A DNA stretch of 64,000 bases. Source: VRUE01 sp963780815 (lineage in GTDB: Bacteria; Actinomycetota; Thermoleophilia; Solirubrobacterales; 70-9). Positions 1 to 8,241 of this stretch are shown here, piece by piece (position 1 is the first letter of the stretch; the number at the start of each line of letters is the position of its first letter). Below the pieces are notes generated by a model, which ran no database searches, was not told where the DNA came from, and saw nothing but the letters and a program-made list of their open reading frames with translations. Made by a program: the position numbers and the translations under genes. The stretch covers positions 214,893-278,892 of the forward strand of contig CAWADG010000006.1 in the NCBI GenBank assembly GCA_963780815.1. Reading direction: 5' to 3'.

Positions 1-1323
1 TGGCTCCACATGGATCGGCGGACCAACCCGATGGTCGTCAACTCGCTCGTCATGCTCGGCGGGACCCCGGACCTCGACGCGGTGGCCGAGCTGCTCGAGC
101 GGCGCTTCGTCGCTCCTTTCCCCCGTTTCCGGCAGCGCGTCTCCGATCCGCTCGGCCGCCCCGCCTTCGAGGACGAGCCGTCGTTCGACATTCGCAGCCA
201 CCTGCACCGACTGGCGCTGCCGGCTCCAGGCGACCGGGCGGCGCTGGAGGCGCTGGTCGGCGACCTAATCACTCCGCCGCTCGACCCGGGCAGGCCGCTC
301 TGGCGGGTCTACCTGATCGAAGGCTACGAGGGCGGCTCGGCGGTTCTCTGGCGGATCCACCACTGCATCGCCGACGGGATCGCCCTCTCCCGTGTCCTGC
401 TCTCGCTCGCCGACGAGGTGGGCGGGGCGCTCGAACTGGCGCCGCCCCGCGATGGGCAGAGCACCCTGGGGCGGCTCACGGCCGCGCCCCGCGGCGTCGT
501 CTCGGCGGTGCGCCGGCTGGGCGGCACCGTCGTGCACGAGGGGATGGAGTCGCTTGCCCATCCGGACCACCTTCGCGAGCTGGCCGGCACCGCCATGCGC
601 GACGTCTCAACCGCTGCGAGGCTGGTTGCCGCCCCGGCCGACTCTGCCACAGGGCTGCGGGCGCCGCTCACCGGGAGCCGCAGGGTCGCCTGGTCGAGGC
701 GCTTCCCCCTGGCGCCGATCAAGTCGGCGGCACGGCAGCGAGGCGCGACGATCAATGACGTCGTCGTTGCGTCACTGGTCGGGGCGCTCCAGCAGCACCT
801 GGAGGAGGACGGCGCGCTCCCCGAGGAGATCCACACGCTGGTCCCGTTCAACCTGCGCCCGCCCGAGGAGCCGATCCCCGCCGATCTCGGCAACGAGTTC
901 GCGCTGATCCTGCTGGCGCTGCCGCTGGGGCGAACCGAGCCGGAGGAGCGCCTGCACGAGGTCCACCGGCTGATGAGGAAGATCAAGGACTCCCATGAGG
1001 CGCTCCTCGCCTACGGTTTGATCAGCGCGACGGGGCTGACGCCGCCTTGGGTGGAGGACCGCCTGATCGGCTACTTCACCGACAAGGCGAGCCTCGTCGT
1101 CACCAACGTGCCCGGCCCGCGCTCGCCGCTCAGTTTCGCCGGCGCCCCGATCACCGGGGTGCTCGTCTGGGCGCCCTGCTCGGGCAGCCTCGGGATGACC
1201 GTCAGCATCTTCAGCTACGCCGGCGAGCTCACGGTCGGCTTCATGGCCGACACCGCTTTATCCGTCGAGCCCGAGCAGCTGGCGCGCACCTACGAAGCCG
1301 AGCTCCGCCACTTCCTGCGCTAG
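1..1323 (+). CDS. WS/DGAT-family wax ester synthase / diacylglycerol acyltransferase, 5' partial
   Basis: The reading frame is open from the first base, so the true start lies outside the window; about 440 residues are present. The family transfers acyl groups from acyl-CoA to fatty alcohols or diacylglycerol, making storage wax esters or triacylglycerol at the membrane. The visible start (LHMDRRTNPM) matches the usual N-terminal region of the family. The catalytic HHxxxDG motif is seen as HHCIADG at residues 120-126 of the visible part. Near the C-terminus the VTNVPGP block, typical of the family's second domain, is intact. The product ends in an ordinary TAG. Function is firm at family level; the preferred acceptor is not readable. 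Confidence 0.93.
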   Translation, partial: WLHMDRRTNPMVVNSLVMLGGTPDLDAVAELLERRFVAPFPRFRQRVSDPLGRPAFEDEPSFDIRSHLHRLALPAPGDRAALEALVGDLITPPLDPGRPLWRVYLIEGYEGGSAVLWRIHHCIADGIALSRVLLSLADEVGGALELAPPRDGQSTLGRLTAAPRGVVSAVRRLGGTVVHEGMESLAHPDHLRELAGTAMRDVSTAARLVAAPADSATGLRAPLTGSRRVAWSRRFPLAPIKSAARQRGATINDVVVASLVGALQQHLEEDGALPEEIHTLVPFNLRPPEEPIPADLGNEFALILLALPLGRTEPEERLHEVHRLMRKIKDSHEALLAYGLISATGLTPPWVEDRLIGYFTDKASLVVTNVPGPRSPLSFAGAPITGVLVWAPCSGSLGMTVSIFSYAGELTVGFMADTALSVEPEQLARTYEAELRHFLR

Positions 1324-1450
1324 CCGCCCTCCGGGTCGCCAGGCAACTCCTTGCCCAATGGGCGGACCACGGAACCTGATCAGGGAATGAATCGACTAGT
1401 GCGTCAGGAAAGGCGAAGCGGCAATAGCAAGCCATAATTAGGGCTCTCCC

Positions 1451-1491
1451 AGGCGATTAGCTCGGTTGGGAGAGCGCCTGCCTTACAAGCG
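1451..1491 (+). pseudogene. 5' half of a tRNA-Val (TAC) gene
   Basis: The acceptor 5' strand, TA linker, D-arm (GCTCGGTTGGGAGAGC), 5' anticodon stem CCTGC and loop CTTACAA with anticodon TAC are all present. Pairing fails at the third base of the 3' anticodon strand, and there is no variable loop, T-arm or acceptor 3' strand downstream. Such breaks at the anticodon loop are typical of tyrosine-integrase crossover sites, so this looks like a recombination scar rather than a working tRNA. The lesion itself is seen directly; the cause is inferred. Confidence 0.7.
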
Positions 1492-1599
1492 TTCTCTCAA
1501 AGGCGGCTTGGGACCGCCCATTTGGCTTTCTAGAGCAAAGTCGTCCTCCAGTGCGGCGACTCGGGCCGTCGTGTCGGATACGACCAGATACGACGGGAC

Positions 1600-1628
1600 T
1601 TGGGCAGGGGGATCCGTTCCCTGCCCAA
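1600..1628. terminator. 10-bp perfect hairpin
   Basis: Arms TTGGGCAGGG (1600-1609) and CCCTGCCCAA (1619-1628) are exact reverse complements around a 9-base loop. No T-tract follows on either strand. A close relative with the same arms sits at 46688-46706, so it may be a dispersed repeat rather than a dedicated terminator. Confidence 0.45.
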
Positions 1629-1822
1629 TGGTTCCACCCCGGTCCTGCCGAAGGAACCTGTACGCAACGACAACCCCGGGGTAGGATTCCCCTCCAATGC
1701 CCTGTGCTCGACTGGGAAAATTCAACGGGCACGAAGTAAGGCTGGCGCTAAGCAATCAGGCTATATAGAGTGAGTGTGAGCGCCCGGAGCCTACGATCGA
1801 GGCGACCGGCGGACAGCCGCAC

Positions 1823-2286
1823 GTGGTCCGCCTGCGCTTCCGGGGTGCTCGACGGCGATACGCCCGTTGGAATCATGTCGCCCTGGTGCTCGACGAGCGG
1901 GGCGATCTCGGCGAGGCGCTCGCCGAGGGGGTCGTGCGGACCAACCTCTCCAAGTACGAAGGGACCGACTACCACCTCGTGAGGGTCGAGTGCGCGGAGA
2001 TCGACGCCGGGAGGTCGCCGCGTTCGCTGGCGCGGTCCTCGACGCCCCCCAACCCACGACGTACGGCTGGCTCACGATCCTTAGCCTCTTCTTCACCCTG
2101 AGCCTGGGCAGCACGATCATGTTCGGCAAGATCGGCACCGCAATCTGCTCGGGCTTCGCCTCCGAAGCCCTCGTCCGGGCGGGCGAGATCTTCCCCGGCC
2201 ACCGGCTTACCATGATGCCGGCCGACTTGGCCGAGCACTTCTCGATCACTCCTGAGGCCGCGGTGGCGCCCATTGGAAGCTCCTGA
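1823..2286 (+). pseudogene. Frameshifted permuted papain/NlpC-P60-like (YiiX-type) protein
   Basis: Two overlapping frames make one protein-like sequence. The first frame (from a GTG at 1823) runs through RWNHVALVLDE and SKYEGTDYHLVRV. The second resumes near 2005-2015 with REVAAFAGAV, then TTYGWLTILSLFF, AICSGFASEALVRAG and MMPADLAEHFSI. A conserved His (NHVAL) before a conserved Cys (ICSG) is the order of permuted papain-like amidases such as YiiX. The two halves are in different frames, so one base has been gained or lost, and a stop at 1766 blocks extension upstream. Either it is a real pseudogene or there is a sequencing error. The family assignment is by motif order only. Confidence 0.55.
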
Positions 2287-2436
2287 TCGGCAGGGTTATC
2301 GGGCAAGAGGGTTGGCCGCGATGCGCCCAGGCAGCTAAGGGAACCCGCGCATCGTGTTTCGATTACCCATCCTGTCTAGCGGACCTCGCGCATCGTGTCC
2401 GGTTTCTCCCTCGATGACGGCAGGCGTGACGGCGCC

Positions 2437-3594
2437 CTAGCCATCGAGTCCGGCGATGATGGCCCAGGTGGCGATTGCGCCGCACACGCTGGTGTCGCGC
2501 CCAAACGCCGTGTAGTACGCCACGGCCCAGGTGGTTTGCTCGTTGATGCGGAACTCCTTCGCCGGCAGATCGCCGTTGATGACGGGATCAGACATATTTC
2601 GGACCGCCGCCCAACGCGTCGGCGTGCCGAGTTCGTCGGCGAGCAGCCCCAGGACGGCATCCCCCATCTCCACTGCGCAGCCGTCGTGGTCGAGCCGGTT
2701 GGCCGAAGTGCCGTACTCGAAGTAGTCCGTGGTCAAGATCGGGTGGAACTCCGGCATGTCGCGGCCGTCGAGGCGTATCTGCGGGAGGTTGCCACGGCCG
2801 GCGAGCACCGGACCGGACCACTCATATGCCTTGGTCGGGGGCCCGATCGGCGGCTCCTCGAGACGATCTCCCAACGGTCGCATCAGCCTTTCGGCCGTCC
2901 CGAAATGCTGGGTTGGGATCTGCCACTCGGAATGGTACGCCTGCCCGTTGAAAGCCTCGGCCCGAAACTCGCGGGCGCAGCGGAATTTGGCTGCGCGGCT
3001 GATCACCACATCGCCGAGCCCGAAGGCTTCGTGGGTTGCGCCGGCGGTACCGATCGTCAGCAGGTGAGTGCAGCCAGTCTCCTCGAGGACTTGGCGAAAG
3101 AGCTCCTTGACCGGCAGCGTCGCCGTGCCCGGATTGGTCTTGCTCGAGATGCCGTCTTGGTTCATGTGCAGCTCACTCTTGACGCAGAGGACGGACTTCG
3201 AGCCGACCTGGGTAGGCATATAGCTTCCGAGCCGAGCCGCGTTTCGGGCGGGGGCACCAGCTCTGATCTGGTCACGCAGCTGCTCGAAGTTGTGCGCATA
3301 CGGGTACCACTTCATGCGGTTGAAACCCGGCGTGAGCACCTCGGCCAGCGCGTCGGCCTCATCAACCGTCCAGGTGATGACCACGACATCGGCAATCGGC
3401 AGTCTGTCGCTGGGCTCAGGGGATGAGTCGAGAGGCTTGGGAGTTGGCGCGAGGTCGGCGGGCCAATCGATCGCAATCCGCGGTTGCGCCGCCGCCTCAG
3501 CCTCGTCTTCCGTGTACTCGATTCCCCGCGCCAGCACATAGGTTGCAATCGCTTCGCGCTGTGGATGATGCGGCGGCCGAATAGCCGGGCTCAT
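2437..3594 (-). CDS. Nucleoside phosphorylase / nucleosidase superfamily protein
   Basis: 385 residues, ATG start. The central part has the fold signature of the PNP/UDP phosphorylase and MTA/SAH nucleosidase superfamily: LLTIGTAGATHEAFGLGDVV (glycine-rich phosphate/ribose loop), then CAVEMGDAVLGLLADELG (the ME region binding ribose) and RNMSDPVINGD (the Ser-Asp that protonates the base). The family cleaves the N-glycosidic bond of nucleosides. The protein is longer than housekeeping members (about 240-280 residues), with an extra N-terminal region of roughly 100 residues. Housekeeping salvage is one possibility; domains of this superfamily are also used as effectors in bacterial conflict systems. 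The substrate is not readable. No operon partner is visible on the same strand. Confidence 0.72.
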   Translation of the reverse strand: MSPAIRPPHHPQREAIATYVLARGIEYTEDEAEAAAQPRIAIDWPADLAPTPKPLDSSPEPSDRLPIADVVVITWTVDEADALAEVLTPGFNRMKWYPYAHNFEQLRDQIRAGAPARNAARLGSYMPTQVGSKSVLCVKSELHMNQDGISSKTNPGTATLPVKELFRQVLEETGCTHLLTIGTAGATHEAFGLGDVVISRAAKFRCAREFRAEAFNGQAYHSEWQIPTQHFGTAERLMRPLGDRLEEPPIGPPTKAYEWSGPVLAGRGNLPQIRLDGRDMPEFHPILTTDYFEYGTSANRLDHDGCAVEMGDAVLGLLADELGTPTRWAAVRNMSDPVINGDLPAKEFRINEQTTWAVAYYTAFGRDTSVCGAIATWAIIAGLDG

Positions 3595-4324
3595 TGGCTC
3601 AAGACCGAGCCGTGAGCCGCAATGCGGAGCCCGTGCGTAGGTGGTCGGTGGCCCAACCCATACCCATAAGCTCTGAATTCCCCAGCCATGGAGTTTCCTC
3701 CTCAGGTGCAGTGCTTTAGCAGTTCCTACGGGGCGATGCTATTTGGCATCCAGCCCCCTGGTCAAGCTCAGCCGGACACATAGCTGGGTCAACTCGCGAC
3801 ATCCCGCGCGACTCCGTGGGCGTCGGCGAGAGACGATCGAGTCGGGTAGCCACCCTCGCTCCCCGACAGCCCTCTGCACTTGGTTGGCTTCGCCGGCGTG
3901 AGGCGGGGAGGACCAGCCATGCCCGACGTATTGGACGGCAGCAAACTGCGAGTTGCCGGGGACCCAGCTGAACCGGCAACCAGCAAAGCGCGGCACTGAA
4001 GGGACTTCAGACCTCTAAAACGGACCTGACACCGGGAGTCGAACCCTTCGAGCAACTCACCAATAACGAACCGCACATCGAGCACACATAATTGCGAACC
4101 TTCAGCACGAAACGCACTAAGCAAACCTGATCACGCTCGGCGCAACCACACGCAAGTGCAGGACCTGTTGAGCATCCGACAGTACACCTGCTAGGGGGCC
4201 CTGTCAACGAGCCTAAGCCGACCGGTGACGGGACGGTGACGAAGGCGTGACGGGGGGGTGACTGGTGGCTGGCAGCCTGCGCGGCGACTCGGCAATTACC
4301 GCGGGTTCGTGAGGAGGGTTGCGG
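3595..4324. other. Long upstream region of the injection-system locus
   Basis: About 730 bases between the divergent nucleosidase-like gene and the sheath gene. The promoter of the large downstream locus probably lies here, but no clear -10/-35 pair was recognised. Around 4224-4262 there is a run of GTGACGG-type direct repeats (GGTGACGGGACGGTGACGAAGGCGTGACGG, split into overlapping units). On the minus strand at 4018-4046 a T-arm-like block (GGGTTCGACTCCCGG) is present without the rest of a tRNA. No convincing gene. Confidence 0.5.
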
Positions 4325-6280
4325 ATGCCAGTTCAGACCAACTATCCAGGCGTCTACATCGAGGAGCGTCCTTCCGGGGTCCACACGATCGTCGGCGTCA
4401 GCACCTCGGTGACCGCGTTTGTCGGCGCGGCCGCGCAGGGGCCGGTCGACGAGCCGGTGCGGATCTTCAGCAACGCGGATTACACGCGCACGTTCGGCGA
4501 GCCGCTCGATTCGACACGGCCGATGGGTCACGTCGTGACGCACTACTTTGCGAATGGCGGCTCGGAGGCTCTGATCGTGCGCACGGTCGCCGCCGATGCG
4601 GTGGCGGCAGTCGTGACGCTGAAAGACGAAGCCGCCGCGGACGCGCTGACGCTGACCGCGCACGGGAAAGGCGAGTGGGCCAACCGCGTCGGCGGGGTCG
4701 GCATCGAGGTGTCGGTCGACCAGGCGGGGACGGCCAATCCCGACGATCTGTTCACCATGGTCGTGAGCTCGTTCGCGGTGGATCCGCGCACCAACCAGAG
4801 CAGCAAGGTGGCCGAGGAGACGTTCGCGAATATTTCGATGTCGCCGGATCACCCACGCTACGCCCTTGCGGCGGTCGCCGCGTCAAAGCTCGTGATCCCG
4901 ACGCTCGCCGCCGGCTTCACGCCGACCACGACCAAGGGCACGTCGGTGGGAGCGGCGGCGGTGGTAAACCCGCTCACGATCCATCCCTCAACTCGCTCGA
5001 TCCGCGTGTCTGTGGACTTCGGGCCACCGGTCGACGTCGAGCTGTTTGCGACCGAGACCGGCGACGTTTCCAAGTCGCCGACCCAGATCATCAGCGAGCT
5101 GAACAACAACGCGCTGCCAAACGCCGGGTTGCCGCAGACTGTGGTCAAAGCGTCGCAGTCCACCGGGACGATCACACTCGAGTCGCAGTCGGGCGGCATG
5201 AATTCGGCCGTCACGGTGACGCCCTCGCCCAGTGGCGATCTGTCCCAGGATCTGAACCTAGGGTTGCTTTGGGGCGGCGCGGAGGTGTCGGGCGCCGCGG
5301 CCAAGCGGCCCGCGCCGGTGGCCGCCGGCGACGCCGCCGGCTTCCTGGCCGGCGGCAGTGACGGCAGCGGCGTGATGCCCGGCGACATCGCCCCGGCGAG
5401 CGGCTCGAGCGGGATGCGCGCGCTCGACGCGCTGCGGTTCCCGCGCTTCAACATCCTCTGCCTGCCCGGCGTCACCTCCGACGACCAGGTGCCGATCGGC
5501 AATGCGCTGGCCTACTGCCGCGACCAGCGCGCCTTCCTCGTCGTCGACAGCCCGCCGGCCGGCTTCGGGGCCATCCCGCCGGTGCTCGGCAGCATCACCG
5601 CGCTCGGCGAGCACGGCGCCCTCTACTACCCGCGGCTTGAGATGACCGAGCAGACCACCGGCGGAACGCGCACCCTCGACCTGCCGGCGTGCGGCGCGGT
5701 GGCCGGGATCGTGGCCCGCATCGACGCGGCACGCGGGATCTGGAAGGCGCCGGCTGGCCTGGAGGCCGGGATCGTCGGAGCGACCGGCGTTCGCAATCCC
5801 ACCGGCGCGCCGCCCCTCGACGACAACCTCTCCGGGCAGCTCAACCCGCACGGCATCAACGTCCTGCGCTCGTTCCCGGGGGTGGGAATGGTCGTGTGGG
5901 GTGCACGGACGCTGCGCGGCGACGACACGCTCTCGTCCGAGTTCAAGTACGTGCCCGTACGAAGGCTCACCGACTACCTGGCCAGCTCGCTCTACCTCGG
6001 CACGCAATTCGCGGTATTCGAGCCCAACGACGAGGACCTCTGGGGTCAGCTCCGGCTGGCGGTGGGCACGTTCATGCGCACGCTGTTCCGCCAGGGCGCG
6101 TTCCAGCAGAGCCCGAAGCGAACGGAGTCCGACAGCTTCTTCGTGATCTGCGACGAGACCGTCAATCCGCAGTCCGAGATCGACCTCGGGCGGGTCAACG
6201 TCGTGGTCGGCTTCGCGCCACTCAAGCCGGCGGAGTTCGTCATCGTGACCATCACCCAGATCTCGCAACTGGAGGCATGA
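4325..6280 (+). CDS. eCIS contractile tail sheath protein
   Basis: 651 residues; ATG at 4325 preceded by a GAGGAGGG ribosome site. It forms the outer contractile tube of a phage-tail-like particle. The N-terminus (NYPGVYIEERPSGVHTIVGV, then STSVTAFVGAA) and C-terminus (RVNVVVGFAPLKPAEFVIVTITQ) are the classic tail-sheath ends; SFFVICDETVNPQSEIDLG is the conserved handshake region. It is longer than the shortest eCIS sheaths because of an inserted domain, roughly residues 150-340, rich in Ser, Thr, Ala and Gly, which would face outward. Only one sheath gene is present, unlike Afp/PVC loci that carry several. First gene of a tightly coupled operon. Confidence 0.95.
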   Translation: MPVQTNYPGVYIEERPSGVHTIVGVSTSVTAFVGAAAQGPVDEPVRIFSNADYTRTFGEPLDSTRPMGHVVTHYFANGGSEALIVRTVAADAVAAVVTLKDEAAADALTLTAHGKGEWANRVGGVGIEVSVDQAGTANPDDLFTMVVSSFAVDPRTNQSSKVAEETFANISMSPDHPRYALAAVAASKLVIPTLAAGFTPTTTKGTSVGAAAVVNPLTIHPSTRSIRVSVDFGPPVDVELFATETGDVSKSPTQIISELNNNALPNAGLPQTVVKASQSTGTITLESQSGGMNSAVTVTPSPSGDLSQDLNLGLLWGGAEVSGAAAKRPAPVAAGDAAGFLAGGSDGSGVMPGDIAPASGSSGMRALDALRFPRFNILCLPGVTSDDQVPIGNALAYCRDQRAFLVVDSPPAGFGAIPPVLGSITALGEHGALYYPRLEMTEQTTGGTRTLDLPACGAVAGIVARIDAARGIWKAPAGLEAGIVGATGVRNPTGAPPLDDNLSGQLNPHGINVLRSFPGVGMVVWGARTLRGDDTLSSEFKYVPVRRLTDYLASSLYLGTQFAVFEPNDEDLWGQLRLAVGTFMRTLFRQGAFQQSPKRTESDSFFVICDETVNPQSEIDLGRVNVVVGFAPLKPAEFVIVTITQISQLEA

Positions 6281-6281
6281 C

Positions 6282-6776
6282 ATGGCCCAGTTCACGGTCA
6301 ACGCGACCCGCTTCGACCCGTACAAGGCCTTCATGTTCCGGGTGAAATGGGACGGCCAGTACGTAGCCGGGCTGTCGAAAATGAGCGCGCTGAAGCGCTC
6401 GACCGATCCGGTCGTGCACCGCGAGGGCGGCGACCCGTCGCACGAGCGCAAGAGCCCGGGGAAAACGAAATTCGACCCGGTCACGCTCGAGCGCGGCGTG
6501 ACGCACGACCGCGCGTTCGAGGCCTGGGCCAACCTCGTGCACTCGCTCGACGCGCCGATGTCGCTGAAGAACTTCCGCAAGGACATCGTCGTCGACGTCT
6601 TCAACGAGGCGGATCAGAAGGTCCTGTCCTACAAGATCTTCCGCTGCTGGCCATCGGAGTACCAGGCGCTGCCGGCGCTTGATGCGGCCACCGCGGGCGT
6701 CGCGATCCAGACCCTCAAGCTCGAGCTCGAGGGCTGGGAGCGCGACCCGTCTGTCACCGAGCCCACGGAGACCTAG
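6282..6776 (+). CDS. eCIS inner tube protein (T4 gp19-like)
   Basis: 164 residues starting one base after the sheath stop. It builds the rigid inner tube that is driven into the target on contraction. The sequence shows the tail-tube signature: FDPYKAFMFRVKWDGQYVAG, a KMSALKRSTDPVVHREGGDP loop, LERGVTHDRAFEAWANLV, and the C-terminal WPSEYQALPALDA strand. Length matches Afp1/Pvc1-type tubes. It is the only gene of this canonical type here; a second tube-fold protein is encoded at 11436. Translationally coupled to the next gene (TAGTG overlap). Confidence 0.94.
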   Translation: MAQFTVNATRFDPYKAFMFRVKWDGQYVAGLSKMSALKRSTDPVVHREGGDPSHERKSPGKTKFDPVTLERGVTHDRAFEAWANLVHSLDAPMSLKNFRKDIVVDVFNEADQKVLSYKIFRCWPSEYQALPALDAATAGVAIQTLKLELEGWERDPSVTEPTET

Positions 6777-7420
6777 TGGCCGCCGGGGCCCTACTGCGGT
6801 CCCTGGACGGCCCGCCGGACGAGCTGTCGCAGGCACTCGCGCTGCTGCGTGCAGCCGGAGTCGAAGAGCCGGAGGCGCTCACGCTCGGCGAGGGCGACCG
6901 GCGGCTGCTCGCGCTGCACCGCGAGGTGACCAAGCACGATGTGGAGATCATCGCGGCATGTACCGCGTGCGGCGCGCTGAACGCAGCGACGCTATGTGGG
7001 CGCGATTTCGATGAGCCTGCGCCGCGTTGTGCGGCGCTCGGCGGCGGCGGCGGGCTGCGCCAGCCGACCTATGCCGACCTCGAGGACCTGCCGCCTGACG
7101 CGGACGCAGGGGCGGTGGAGTTCCTGCGTCGCTGCACCGTCGGAGAGCCGGAGCGGTCCGCGAACGCAGACGACCTCGCGTTGGTCGACGACGCCCTTAC
7201 AGGACCGCTCGAGCTGGCCTGTGCGGAGTGCGGTGCGCCGGTGCCCGTCGACGTCGACGTGCAGGGCCTTGTGCTCGAGCGGCTCGTGCGCCTGCGGCGC
7301 GCGATCGATGTCGAGGTGCACCTGATCGCACGCGCGTACCACTGGACTCTCGGAGAGATCGAGGCGCTCGAGGACGAGCGGAGGTCGCGGCTGGCGGGCT
7401 TGATCGCGGAGGGCAGATGA
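6776..7420 (+). CDS. T4-type baseplate hub assembly chaperone-like protein with zinc-finger cysteines
   Basis: 214 residues; the GTG start overlaps the tube stop codon. The C-terminus (VEVHLIARAYHWTLGEIEAL, then EDERRSRLAGLI) matches the T4 gp26/gp51-like proteins found just after the tube gene in contractile systems. Two cysteine pairs, CTAC (in IIAACTACGA) and CAEC (in LACAECGA), bracket the middle of the protein and could bind one zinc ion. Family members help assemble the baseplate hub and may not remain in the particle. Position between tube and cap genes supports the role; the exact T4 counterpart is uncertain. Confidence 0.75.
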   Translation: MAAGALLRSLDGPPDELSQALALLRAAGVEEPEALTLGEGDRRLLALHREVTKHDVEIIAACTACGALNAATLCGRDFDEPAPRCAALGGGGGLRQPTYADLEDLPPDADAGAVEFLRRCTVGEPERSANADDLALVDDALTGPLELACAECGAPVPVDVDVQGLVLERLVRLRRAIDVEVHLIARAYHWTLGEIEALEDERRSRLAGLIAEGR

Positions 7421-8241
7421 GCGGGTCGGTGCTCCGGCGGGTCGTCGCGCGGGCGCACCGATCGCCCGCGGGGGCCGCCGCGCCGGGCAACAGCTTGCTC
7501 GAGATGATGGCCGCTTCGTCGCGGTCCCCGGCGCCGGTCGCGGCGGTCACGACCACCGTCGCGGGGTCGGGGGCGGCCGGGCCTCGAAACCGCAGATCGG
7601 GCGAGGATTATGATCCTGCCGCGGTGCCGCCAGCCCCTTCCGCGGCGCCCAGGCCGCAATCCGGCGCGCCGCCCGCAGCAGAGGCTCCGGTGAAGGTCTC
7701 TGTCCCGGGAGAGGCGCCCATGGCGCCGCCGATGCGGCCCGGACCGCTCGCCGATACGGAGCCCGCTGTCGGGTGGTCGGCGCTTGCGGCCCGCGACAGG
7801 ACGCCGTCGGCGCCGGCCGCCTCGCACCCCGGGGTGGCGAGTCCGACGCCCCTTCGGCTCGCCGACGCGGCGGCGCGGGTTCCGCACCAGGCGGCGGTGC
7901 GGCCGCCGGACGGCGTGGTAGGGACGCACGCCGTTCCGTCCGAGGCCACACCGCCGCCTGGTCCGGCGGTGCCGCTGCCGGCCGTCACTCCAGTCGCGTC
8001 CTCCGCCAGCGCCGCGGTGCCGCAGCCCGCTGCCGCGCGAGACATCGAACCTGCGCCCGTGCAGCCGTCCGCAGCTCCGCCGCCGCCAACGGCAGCGTCG
8101 GCACCGCCACCCACCCCGCCGGTCGCTATCGACCGCATCGAGATCGTCACCCCGCCCGCACGGCCCCCCACACCGGATCCGCTCGGGTCGCTGCAGACCC
8201 CCCGCGTCTGCGCCAACCGCCACGACTGGAGCGGCAGCTGA
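7417..8241 (+). CDS. Pro/Ala-rich low-complexity eCIS protein
   Basis: 274 residues; ATGA overlap with the previous gene fixes the start at 7417. A short N-terminal segment (SGSVLRRVVARAHRSP) is followed by about 220 residues dominated by Pro, Ala, Ser and Gly, probably disordered. A short conserved-looking tail follows (AIDRIEIVTPPARPPTPDPL, ending RHDWSGS). Proteins of this kind sit between the gp26-like and Pvc16-like genes in related loci; their function is unknown. A role in length control or chaperoning would be a guess. No signal peptide or membrane segment. Confidence 0.7.
   Translation: MSGSVLRRVVARAHRSPAGAAAPGNSLLEMMAASSRSPAPVAAVTTTVAGSGAAGPRNRRSGEDYDPAAVPPAPSAAPRPQSGAPPAAEAPVKVSVPGEAPMAPPMRPGPLADTEPAVGWSALAARDRTPSAPAASHPGVASPTPLRLADAAARVPHQAAVRPPDGVVGTHAVPSEATPPPGPAVPLPAVTPVASSASAAVPQPAAARDIEPAPVQPSAAPPPPTAASAPPPTPPVAIDRIEIVTPPARPPTPDPLGSLQTPRVCANRHDWSGS

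Larger units (their letters stand above)
1324..1822. other. Intergenic stretch with tRNA scrap and hairpin
   Basis: About 500 bases without a convincing gene. It holds the 5' half of a tRNA-Val gene (1451-1491) and a strong inverted repeat (1600-1628), both listed separately. Short open frames here have no recognisable protein character. Confidence 0.6.

Noticed and set aside
2395..3426. 343-codon plus-strand frame
   Set aside because: Antisense shadow of the nucleosidase-like gene, which has clear motifs.
4007..4852. 281-codon minus-strand frame over the sheath start
   Set aside because: Antisense to the sheath gene; Arg/His-rich shadow composition.
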